Positions 1 through 5,446 of a stretch of 8,006 nt of DNA are shown here, piece after piece. The DNA lies in the NCBI GenBank assembly GCA_937959175.1, contig CALGAS010000500.1, positions 1-8,006 of the forward strand. The letters run 5' to 3'. The notes under the pieces are model-generated. The model was not told the DNA's origin, did not search any database, and saw nothing but the letters and a program-made list of their open reading frames with translations. Source of the DNA: an uncultured bacterium (GTDB taxonomy: Bacteria; Planctomycetota; Planctomycetia; Pirellulales; UBA1268). The first letter of the stretch is position 1; each line of letters opens with the position of its first letter. The translations under genes and the position numbers were made by a program.

Positions 1-46
1 AAAAGGGGGCTGGCTCCGAGCGAAGCGAGGTGCCTGTACCCTTTTT
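1..46. repeat. Imperfect REP-like palindrome at window start
   Basis: Arms 1-17 and 29-45 fold on each other: AAAAGGG (1-7) pairs fully with CCCTTTT (39-45). Pairing continues through C10-G36, GGC (12-14) with GCC (32-34), CC (16-17) with GG (29-30) and GC (20-21) with GC (25-26), leaving a GAA loop. There are isolated mismatches at 8/38, 11/35, 15/31 and 18/28. The A-tract, GC arms and T-tract layout resembles the REP-type palindromes found scattered in planctomycete genomes, some near IS200-like REP-associated transposases; that likeness is from memory. No transposase lies in the window. The left end may be cut by the window edge. It could alternatively act as a transcription terminator, since the T-tract follows the stem. 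Confidence 0.5.
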
Positions 47-134
47 CAACTCGAGCGCACATGGAATACGGGTTCGCCCCGAGCCCGCGCGAGGTGAACC
101 CTACCTATCGGATCTCGGTCCCCCCGGGAGGCAT

Positions 135-266
135 GAAAGCCATCTGTGTCGCTCGGTGGTGATCGCGGATTGGGCGGGTTGGCGGTGAACGGTTGCTCGG
201 GCTTCCGGAAGCGTCTCTCGCCCAACGGCCCGCCGTCCCCCCGGCTCGCGCCGGGGGGCTTTTATG
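135..266 (+). repeat. Intergenic repeat, copy 1
   Basis: This is the first of three related sequences (others at 4055-4190 and 7889-8006). The shared core starts with the box CGCGGATTGGGCG (164-176), continues through a GGTGAACGG-like box (183-192), then a variable 28-nt middle. It ends in a 36-nt block (226-261) identical in all three copies, which includes the terminator hairpin. The middle of this copy holds the perfect palindrome GCTTCCGGAAGC (201-212). TTGGGCG (170-176) can pair with CGCCCAA (219-225), closing a domain just before the hairpin. A looser match (GAAAGC, from 135) may extend the element to the left. It lies between an unseen region on the left and the convergent queA gene. 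Confidence 0.75.
237..264 (+). terminator. Intrinsic terminator hairpin in repeat copy 1
   Basis: CCCCCCGGC (237-245) and GCCGGGGGG (250-258) form a perfect 9-bp stem around the tetraloop TCGC, followed by CTTTTA. The T-tract follows the stem only on the plus strand, so it would stop transcripts entering from the left rather than queA transcripts. No plus-strand gene ending upstream of it is visible in the window. Confidence 0.65.
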
Positions 267-278
267 GGACGGGCTACG

Positions 279-1349
279 TCAGAGGAGCAGCATCGCGTCA
301 CCGTAACTCAAGAAGCGGTACCGCTCCCGGATCGCTTCGGCGTAGGCCCGGGCGATCAGATCGCGGCCGGCAAAACTGCTGACCAGCACCATCAGCGTCG
401 TCCGAGGCATGTGGAAGTTGGTGAGCATCGCATCGACTGCCCGGAAGGTGTGGCCAGGGCGGATGAAGAGGTCGGTGGGGCCGGTCCAGGCAGCGGCCGG
501 ATCGCCCGCCGGGGCGGCCCGGGCCGCCGTCTCGAGGGTGCGGACCGCCGTCGTGCCGACCGCGACCACGCGGGCCCCTCGGGCCTGCGTCGCACTGATC
601 GCAGCTGCCGTCTCGGCTGGGCATTCGCACCATTCGGTGTGCATCGGATGGTCGTCGAGTCGCTCGGCTGTGATCGGGCGGAAGGTGTCGAGCCCGACAT
701 GCAGCGTGACATCCGCCCTGCCGATGCCCCGGTGGGCGAGTGCCTGGAGGAGCGGGTCGGTGAAGTGAAGCCCGGCAGTCGGTGCCGCGGCCGAACCGCT
801 GACGCGAGCGAAGACCGTCTGATACCGGTCAATGTCATTGGCTTCGTCGACACCGCCGCGGATGTAGCCGGGCAGCGGCACCCTGCCGACCCGGCCCAGG
901 ACCACCTCGGCAGCCTCTCCGGTTTCCGGCTTGACCAGCCAGCTGCCGCCACCCGTTCGCTCGACCAGCGTCAGCGACGCGGCCTCCCGGCCCTCCCGGT
1001 CATGAAGGACGATCCGCTCGCCGACGGCAGGCCGGCCGCGGGTCTGGGCCAAGAGCCGCCAGCAGCCGGCCCGCTCCCCGCCCCGCTCCACCTGAAGAAA
1101 AAGACCCTCCCACTTGCCACCGGTTGCGGCCCGGCGGCCGACCAGCCGGGCTGGAATCACCTTCGTATCGTTGAGCACCACGAGATCGCCGGGATCGAGG
1201 AGTTCCGGCAGGTCGCTGACATGCCGGTGCTCGAGGTGGCCCGACGTTCGTCGCACGACCAGCAGCCGGGCGGCCGACCGATCGGCCAGCGGCTGCTGGG
1301 CGATCAGGTCGCGAGGCAACTCGTAGTCGTAGAGATCGGCGTCGGCCAT
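279..1349 (-). CDS. queA: S-adenosylmethionine:tRNA ribosyltransferase-isomerase QueA
   Basis: QueA transfers and isomerises the ribosyl part of S-adenosylmethionine onto 7-aminomethyl-7-deazaguanine at the tRNA wobble position, giving epoxyqueuosine; it is cytosolic. Family motifs are present in order: DYELPRDLIAQ (8-18), NDTKVIPARL (60-69), PLPGYI (158-163), APTAGLHFT (189-197), LHVGLDTF (216-223), HTEW (237-240), then VGTTAVRTLE, a PGHTFRAVDAMLTNFHMP block and a C-terminal RYRFLSYGDAMLL. The length, 356 residues, is normal. A start six codons upstream (1367) is possible, but the ATG at 1349 has GAGGAGG (1361-1355) 5 nt upstream, and QueA proteins usually begin a few residues before the DYELP motif. 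The gene diverges from rsmH across 44 bp and faces repeat copy 1 at its 3' end. No other queuosine gene is in the window. The plus strand carries a long open frame here, a GC-rich shadow. Confidence 0.96.
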   Translation of the reverse strand: MADADLYDYELPRDLIAQQPLADRSAARLLVVRRTSGHLEHRHVSDLPELLDPGDLVVLNDTKVIPARLVGRRAATGGKWEGLFLQVERGGERAGCWRLLAQTRGRPAVGERIVLHDREGREAASLTLVERTGGGSWLVKPETGEAAEVVLGRVGRVPLPGYIRGGVDEANDIDRYQTVFARVSGSAAAPTAGLHFTDPLLQALAHRGIGRADVTLHVGLDTFRPITAERLDDHPMHTEWCECPAETAAAISATQARGARVVAVGTTAVRTLETAARAAPAGDPAAAWTGPTDLFIRPGHTFRAVDAMLTNFHMPRTTLMVLVSSFAGRDLIARAYAEAIRERYRFLSYGDAMLLL

Positions 1350-1354
1350 CGCGG

Positions 1355-1361
1355 CCTCCTC
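1355..1361 (-). promoter_or_regulatory. Shine-Dalgarno site fixing the queA start
   Basis: Read on the minus strand this is GAGGAGG, 5 nt before the ATG at 1349. It lies inside the reading frame if the upstream ATG at 1367 were used, so it favours the shorter protein. Confidence 0.7.
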
Positions 1362-1378
1362 GGGCATGCTGGGGGCCC

Positions 1379-1391
1379 TGCTACAGTAGCA
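1379..1391. promoter_or_regulatory. 13-bp palindrome in queA/rsmH divergent gap; candidate promoter or operator
   Basis: TGCTACAGTAGCA is perfectly symmetrical about A1385. It contains a -10-like hexamer on each strand: TACAGT (1382-1387) for rsmH and TACTGT (1388-1383) for queA. The plus-strand hexamer ends 6 nt before the rsmH ATG, so transcription from it would start at or next to the start codon. No clear -35 box is seen. Assignment as a shared promoter or operator is inference from position and symmetry. Confidence 0.4.
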
Positions 1392-1393
1392 GC

Positions 1394-2323
1394 ATGCACG
1401 CCGGCTCCAGCATCCACACGCCCGTCCTCGCCGCCGAGGTGATGCAGTTGCTCGATGTCGGGCCGGGGATGCAAGTGGTCGACGGCACGCTCGGCGGCGG
1501 AGGCCACACCCGCCTGTTTGCCGATGCGGTCGGCGCGGAGGGCTTGGTGGTCGGGATCGACCGCGATCCGGTCGCCATTGAGCGGGCGGCCCGCGAACTG
1601 GCCGGCCTGCCGGTGCGATTCGCCCAGGCGAACTTTCGCGATCTGCCGGAGGTCCTCGACGCCGTGGGCCTCGAGCGGGTCGACCGGGTGCTACTCGACG
1701 TCGGGCTCTCGAGCGACCAGCTCGCCGACGACACGCGGGGCTTCTCGTTCGACGCCGACGGCCCGCTCGACCTCCGCTTCGATCCGACCGAGGGCGAGCC
1801 CGCCTGGCGGCTGATCGCCCGGATGCGGCCCGAGACGCTGGCCGATGTGATCCATGAATACGGTGAGGAACGCTACGCCCGGCGGATCGCCCGGCGGATC
1901 GCCACGGCCCGCGAGAAGCAGCCGATCCGCACCGCCCGCGAGTTTGCCCGCGTTGTCACCTCCGCGATTCCCCGCCAGCAGCCGCCTCCCCGCATCCATC
2001 CGGCCACGCGATCCTTTCAGGCGTTGCGGATCGCGGTCAACGAGGAGCTCAAGAGCCTGCGGATCGCGCTGGAGAGAATTCCGGACCGCCTCGCGAGCGA
2101 CGGCCGGCTGGCTGTGATTTCCTTTCATTCGCTCGAAGACCGCCTCGTCAAGCAGGCCTTTCGCAACAAGCAGATCTGGGAGCCGCTGACCCGTGGCCCG
2201 GTCGAGGCCTCGGCCGAGGAGGTGGCTCGCAACTCCCGCAGTCGCTCGGCCAAGCTCCGCGTGGCTCGCGTCCTCGGCAAGCGCGCAAACGAGGCAAGCG
2301 GCGGGCTCTCGGCGACGCCGTAA
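1394..2323 (+). CDS. rsmH: 16S rRNA (cytosine(1402)-N(4))-methyltransferase RsmH
   Basis: RsmH (MraW) uses S-adenosylmethionine to methylate N4 of C1402 in the decoding centre of 16S rRNA. The protein is 309 residues, the family's normal size. Signature blocks are intact: HTPVL (8-12), the SAM-binding loop DGTLGGGGHT (30-39), IDRDP (55-59), LLDVGLSSDQL (100-110), RGFSF (115-119), DGPLDLRFDP (122-131), HPATRSFQALRIAVN (202-216), SFHSLEDR (243-250) and a basic SRSRSAKLR tail near 281-289. The ATG at 1394 has no Shine-Dalgarno sequence upstream, and a -10-like TACAGT ends 6 nt before it, so the message may be leaderless. In most bacteria rsmH heads the division and cell wall cluster before ftsL and ftsI. 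Here the next gene is a LysM protein, which fits Planctomycetes. Confidence 0.97.
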   Translation: MHAGSSIHTPVLAAEVMQLLDVGPGMQVVDGTLGGGGHTRLFADAVGAEGLVVGIDRDPVAIERAARELAGLPVRFAQANFRDLPEVLDAVGLERVDRVLLDVGLSSDQLADDTRGFSFDADGPLDLRFDPTEGEPAWRLIARMRPETLADVIHEYGEERYARRIARRIATAREKQPIRTAREFARVVTSAIPRQQPPPRIHPATRSFQALRIAVNEELKSLRIALERIPDRLASDGRLAVISFHSLEDRLVKQAFRNKQIWEPLTRGPVEASAEEVARNSRSRSAKLRVARVLGKRANEASGGLSATP

Positions 2324-2377
2324 GACCGATCGGCTGCTCTGGCGACGGCGACCCGTGTTCTCCACAATCCCAGCGTC

Positions 2378-2412
2378 GGAGCCGGACTGCGCCGCGGTCG
2401 GGATCCGGCTCC
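2378..2412 (+). promoter_or_regulatory. Inverted repeat between rsmH and the LysM gene; weak terminator or regulatory hairpin
   Basis: GGAGCCGGA (2378-2386) and TCCGGCTCC (2404-2412) form a perfect 9-bp stem with a 17-nt loop. GCCCTTTCGCTTC follows, which is only a weak T-tract. It sits 55 nt after the rsmH stop and 33 nt before the next ATG. It could reduce read-through from rsmH or lie in the leader of the LysM gene. The sequence does not decide between these. Confidence 0.4.
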
Positions 2413-2445
2413 GCCCTTTCGCTTCAGTCACCGTTCAGCCGCTGC

Positions 2446-3186
2446 ATGGGACGAGAAACCAAGATCCTGCTGACACTGCTTGGCCTGCTCGCCGGCGTCT
2501 TCATGGGCGTGGTCTCGATGAAACTCTTCGTGCCCAGGCCGCCCGAAGGTGCCGGCCCCGACGTCCACGGCGACCTCTCCGATCTCGAGACCCAGCCGCT
2601 CGTCGAACCTCCCGATCTCGACCGGCCGCCGCCGATGCGGCCTGCGGAACCGACTCCTCCCGATCCTTATGCGGCCCGCTCGAGCCGGTTCTCGCCGCCC
2701 GCTGTCAGCGACGAGCCGGAGCCGCCGGTTCAGCCCGCCTCGTTCCAGGCGGCCGAGCCCGTCGACGAGATTCCGCTGGCCGATGCGGCGGCCGATCTCC
2801 TGCCCCCGCCGAGCGAGGTCGTACCGCCGAGCAGCCCGCCCCCCGGGGCACCGCCGGCCAGGCTCCCGCCGGTGGTGGATGCCACGCTCGTGACGCCGCC
2901 TCCCGCCTTCACGGAGCCCGCGGGCCGCATCGAAGCCCCGCCCCTGGAGCCCGCCGAATCGCCCCCAGCGGCCGTCATCAGCGGGAGCGGCTACGTCGCC
3001 CGCCCCGGCGATTCCTGGTGGTCGCTCGCCGAGCGGGCCTACGGCGACGGCCGCTTGTACCGGGCCCTCTTTGCCTGGAATCGCAGCCTCGACCGGCGGG
3101 TCTCGCTCCAGCCGGGCACGCGGCTCGAGATCCCGCAGCCCGACCGGCTGGCGGCCGCCTGGCCGACGCTCATCCCCCGCGACTGA
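2446..3186 (+). CDS. Membrane-anchored proline-rich protein with C-terminal LysM domain
   Basis: The 246-residue protein has three parts. Residues about 7-29 (ILLTLLGLLAGVFMGVVSMK) form one hydrophobic segment after a short charged N-terminus, suggesting a signal anchor. Residues about 30-180 are a low-complexity linker rich in proline, alanine and glutamate. Residues about 183-231 match a LysM domain: YVARPGDSWWSLAERAYGDG, an ALFAWNR stretch and the closing VSLQPGTRLEIP. LysM domains usually bind N-acetylglucosamine-containing polymers such as peptidoglycan. The likely topology is an inner-membrane anchor with LysM in the periplasm. No catalytic domain is present, so it may be a tether or scaffold; that is inference. 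It occupies the place after rsmH where ftsL usually sits, and like FtsL has a single N-terminal membrane segment, but no sequence homology is visible. The ATG at 2446 has no Shine-Dalgarno sequence. Confidence 0.85.
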   Translation: MGRETKILLTLLGLLAGVFMGVVSMKLFVPRPPEGAGPDVHGDLSDLETQPLVEPPDLDRPPPMRPAEPTPPDPYAARSSRFSPPAVSDEPEPPVQPASFQAAEPVDEIPLADAAADLLPPPSEVVPPSSPPPGAPPARLPPVVDATLVTPPPAFTEPAGRIEAPPLEPAESPPAAVISGSGYVARPGDSWWSLAERAYGDGRLYRALFAWNRSLDRRVSLQPGTRLEIPQPDRLAAAWPTLIPRD

Positions 3187-3200
3187 GCAAGCCGGCGGGC

Positions 3201-3206
3201 TATCAT
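3201..3206 (+). promoter_or_regulatory. Candidate -10 box for the AMP nucleosidase gene
   Basis: TATCAT, preceded by GGC, lies in the 49-bp gap between the LysM gene and the next ATG, 29 nt before that codon. It is an AT-rich island in GC-rich surroundings. No convincing -35 box is visible, so this is a weak call. Confidence 0.25.
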
Positions 3207-3235
3207 GCGGGACCCCTGGGCCACTCGATGCCAGC

Positions 3236-4015
3236 ATGAAGACCAAATCAGAGATCGTCCGCGATTGGCTGCCCCGCTACACCGGCCGGGATCTTGACGG
3301 CTTCGGCCGCTACGTGCTGCTCGTCAACTTCACCGAATACGTCACCGCGTTCGCCGAGCGATTCGGTGTGCCGGTGGAGGGCATCGGGCTGCCGCTCCAG
3401 TCGGCCACCCACGATGACGTCACGATCCTCAACTTCGGGATGGGCAGCGCCATGGCCGCGACGGTGATGGATCTGCTCTCCGCCGTCGAGCCGCGGGCGG
3501 TGCTCTTTCTCGGCAAGTGTGGAGGGCTCAAAAAGACGCAGATCGGCGACTTCATCCTGCCGATCGCGGCGATCCGCGGCGAGGGCACGAGCAACGAGTA
3601 TTTCCCGCCCGAGATTCCCGCCCTCCCCTCGTTCCGGCTGCAGGCCGCGGTCTCGGCGGCGATCGCCCGCCACGATGAAGACTACTGGACCGGCACCGTC
3701 TACACGACAAACCGCCGGGTCTGGGAGCACGACGAGGCCTTCAAGGACTATCTCGTCACCACCCGCGCCATCGGCATCGACATGGAGACGGCCACGCTGT
3801 TCGTGGTCGGCTTCGCCAACCACATCCCGAAGGGCGCCCTCCTGCTGGTCTCCGACAGCCCGATGAACCCCGAGGGCGTGAAGACGGCCTCGAGCGACCG
3901 CGAGGTGAGCCGCCGCTACGTGCAGACCCACCTCGCCATCGGGATCGACGCCCTGCTCGAGCTCCGCAACTCCGGCGCCTCGGTCAAGCACATGCGGTTT
4001 GAAGAGATCCCGTAG
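3236..4015 (+). CDS. amn: AMP nucleosidase, short form
   Basis: It probably hydrolyses AMP to adenine and ribose 5-phosphate in the cytosol, a purine salvage and adenylate-balancing step. The 259 residues form one phosphorylase/nucleosidase-superfamily domain. Visible blocks include FGMGSAMAATVMDLL (64-78), LFLGKCGGLKKTQIGDFILP (87-106), GEGTSNEYFPPEIP (112-125), AIGIDMETATLFVVGF (178-193) with the ribose-contacting Met-Glu pair, and LLVSDSPMNPEG (203-214) with the aspartate expected to act on the base. E. coli Amn is about 484 residues with an extra N-terminal regulatory domain; this protein lacks it and resembles the short Amn-like proteins of Chlamydiae and Bacteroidetes. The start at 3236 is chosen because the core begins directly after it and longer in-frame extensions would run into the LysM gene. 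No Shine-Dalgarno sequence is present. Repeat copy 2 follows. Other nucleotide or nucleoside substrates cannot be excluded. Confidence 0.88.
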   Translation: MKTKSEIVRDWLPRYTGRDLDGFGRYVLLVNFTEYVTAFAERFGVPVEGIGLPLQSATHDDVTILNFGMGSAMAATVMDLLSAVEPRAVLFLGKCGGLKKTQIGDFILPIAAIRGEGTSNEYFPPEIPALPSFRLQAAVSAAIARHDEDYWTGTVYTTNRRVWEHDEAFKDYLVTTRAIGIDMETATLFVVGFANHIPKGALLLVSDSPMNPEGVKTASSDREVSRRYVQTHLAIGIDALLELRNSGASVKHMRFEEIP

Positions 4016-4054
4016 GGCAGCAGGCCCCGTCGCACGCGAATACGGGTTTGTGAG

Positions 4055-4190
4055 GGGGTTGAAAAGCTACGGTTGATTGTTTGTGGCCGCGGATTGGGCG
4101 TGATGGTGGTGAACAGTCGCTCGGGCTTCCGGGGACCGGGAAAGCCCACCGGCCCGCCGTCCCCCCGGCTCGCGCCGGGGGGCTTCTATG
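4055..4190 (+). repeat. Intergenic repeat, copy 2
   Basis: The core runs from CGCGGATTGGGCG (4088-4100) through GGTGGTGAAC (4106-4115) and CTCGGGCTTCCGG (4120-4132, also in copy 1) to the identical 36-nt block (4150-4185). From the first box to the end of the stem it is 95 nt, exactly as in copy 1. TGGGC (4095-4099) can pair with GCCCA (4144-4148), so the long-range pairing is kept but shorter. A GAAAAGC stretch upstream (4061-4067) resembles the left flank of the other copies. It lies 3' of amn and 3' of the convergent DUF1571 gene. Confidence 0.78.
4161..4188 (+). terminator. Intrinsic terminator hairpin after amn
   Basis: A perfect 9-bp stem, 4161-4169 with 4174-4182, has a TCGC loop and is followed by CTTCTA. 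The T-tract is short and interrupted. It is correctly oriented to end amn transcripts. On the minus strand the stem is followed by GC-rich sequence, so it is unlikely to serve the convergent gene by this mechanism. Confidence 0.68.
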
Positions 4191-4223
4191 CTCCCCGGCA
4201 CGCGGAACGAAGCTCGCCCGGGA

Positions 4224-5123
4224 TTACTCGCCGCCGAACTTGTACGCCGTGTTCTTCGGGTCGAAGTCGGCGTCGGTGAAGCCCTGATTGATCTTCATGT
4301 TCATGTAGGTGTACTCCTCCATGAGCACCGGCTGGCCGCCCTCTTCGTGGGGCCAGTCGTAGGCTTCGTAGCGGACCGGCACCAGCAGTTCGTCGTCGAT
4401 AAAGACGCGGGCCAGGTGGAAGCGGAAGTTTCGCCGGGGCACGGGGTGGACCACCTGCACGCAGGTGCAGATCCGGCCGTTGACCTTGGCGTTCGGAAAG
4501 AACTCGACCTCGCACTCACCAAACTGCTTGTCATGTTCCGCCACTTCGACGAGCCGGCGGGCGAGGTTCTCGACGCCGATCTCGGTGACCGCGTAGCGAT
4601 TGCCTTGCATTGCCAGGGCGCCGTTGGGCTTGAGCGAGACAGTGCCCACCATGGCTCGCACGCCGCTGCCGGCATGGGCGAGCATGTTGCCGTCGTTGCG
4701 GCCCTCGACGTAGATCACCTCCTGCCCCTTCACGTCATCGGGCGCGAGGAAGTAGAGGTAGACGCTGAACGGCTCGTGTCGAATCTTGGCGAACAAATAC
4801 TGATGCTCACCGAGTTTGCCGTCGATCCGTTCCCGCTTGACGACCGTGCAGGAGTAATCCTTGATCGTGGACCGGAGCTGATTGAGGCCCCGCTGGGCGA
4901 GTTCGAGGGCCGGCTCGAGAGGGTGCTGGCCGACCGTCGCGGCGGTCGCATCACCGGCGTTGGCATTGCCTTCAGCGCCGCCACCGTGGGGCACGAGGCC
5001 CGGGCCGAGAGCGTCTTGGGCTACGAGCGGCCGAACGGTGGCAAGGAGAGCCAGGGCGATCGCGAGGCGGCAGGCCCGCCCGGTCGCGAGCCGGCGAAGA
5101 CGGTAATGCAGCGATCGGGCCAT
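4224..5123 (-). CDS. Secreted DUF1571 family protein
   Basis: This is a 299-residue exported protein of unknown function. The N-terminus is a classical signal peptide: basic residues to about 19 (RRLATGRACR), a hydrophobic core LAIALALLATV (20-30) and likely cleavage after LVA or VAQ near 35-36. The mature part carries typical DUF1571 blocks: YSCTVVKRERIDGKL, PFSVYLYFLAPDDVKGQEVI, YVEGRNDGNMLAHAG, AMQGNRYAVTEIG and a late LVPVRYEAYDWP. DUF1571 is especially frequent in Planctomycetes. Its repeated strand-rich pattern suggests a periplasmic LolA-like beta fold, but that is speculative. The ATG at 5123 is preferred to one at 5177 because GGAGGG (5133-5128) lies 4 nt upstream, and because the longer form would put 18 extra residues before the signal peptide. 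It appears monocistronic. It converges with amn and diverges from the metallo-hydrolase gene. Confidence 0.9.
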   Translation of the reverse strand: MARSLHYRLRRLATGRACRLAIALALLATVRPLVAQDALGPGLVPHGGGAEGNANAGDATAATVGQHPLEPALELAQRGLNQLRSTIKDYSCTVVKRERIDGKLGEHQYLFAKIRHEPFSVYLYFLAPDDVKGQEVIYVEGRNDGNMLAHAGSGVRAMVGTVSLKPNGALAMQGNRYAVTEIGVENLARRLVEVAEHDKQFGECEVEFFPNAKVNGRICTCVQVVHPVPRRNFRFHLARVFIDDELLVPVRYEAYDWPHEEGGQPVLMEEYTYMNMKINQGFTDADFDPKNTAYKFGGE

Positions 5124-5127
5124 CGAT

Positions 5128-5133
5128 CCCTCC
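5128..5133 (-). promoter_or_regulatory. Shine-Dalgarno site fixing the DUF1571 gene start
   Basis: On the minus strand this reads GGAGGG, ending 4 nt before the ATG at 5123. It supports the shorter protein that begins right at the signal peptide. Confidence 0.7.
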
Positions 5134-5446
5134 GTGGATCCCGGGAAAAGGTGTGCAGGGTCCTCCAGACCCGGCATGTTCGTTTATCGCCGCCTAGGAC
5201 AGGCGGCATGAGCCCTGCCGGCATCCCCGGCACGGCCCGCACTTTCGTGCGAAACGGCCGCCGGCGAGCAGGTGGGCGGCGGGAGTGTAACGGGGGCCTG
5301 CCAGGGCCACCAGCCCACTTCCTGCGGCGACACTCGCGGGGAGTTCACCCGCAGAGAGCCTGAAAACCTACCAGTTCTTGAGCCGCGGGCCGCTTCCGAC
5401 GATGCTCAATCTGTCACGACCCGCGCCGCGTATCCCCCGCCAACCA
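5134..5446. other. Divergent intergenic region with several inverted repeats
   Basis: No gene is supported here. The stretch separates the DUF1571 gene from the metallo-hydrolase gene and must hold both promoters, but no convincing -35/-10 pair was found. Inverted repeats seen are GCCGCC (5189-5194) with GGCGGC (5202-5207), and a longer one pairing GCAGG then TGGGC (5268-5277) with GCCCA (5313-5317) and CCTGC (5321-5325), with a 3-nt bulge. The second encloses about 35 nt and could be a structured leader or chance pairing in GC-rich DNA. Codons 5402-5446 are open in frame with the downstream gene but use TCA, CGA, CGT and CCA, unlike the G/C-ending codons that follow. Confidence 0.4.

Noticed and set aside
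231..262. Copy 1 hairpin as the terminator of queA
   Set aside because: On the minus strand the stem is followed by ACGGCGGG rather than a T-tract, so it does not act as an intrinsic terminator in that direction.
146..382. Small plus-strand frame over repeat copy 1, and a 66-codon minus-strand frame at 101-301
   Set aside because: Both run through the repeat and terminator hairpin and into queA; codon use and translation show no sign of a real protein. Similar short frames over copy 2 (4073-4287) are explained the same way.
264..1442. 392-codon plus-strand open frame opposite queA
   Set aside because: It is the antisense of a gene with full QueA motifs; its translation is rich in Arg, Gly, Pro and Ala with no recognisable domain. 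Long antisense frames are common in DNA of this GC content.
2193..3239. 348-codon plus-strand open frame overlapping rsmH and the LysM gene
   Set aside because: Arg/Pro/Ala-rich and without domains; it overlaps two well supported genes in another frame.
4188..5363. 391-codon plus-strand open frame opposite the DUF1571 gene
   Set aside because: The minus strand has a signal peptide, a good ribosome site and DUF1571 motifs; the plus frame begins inside the tail of repeat copy 2 and shows no family.
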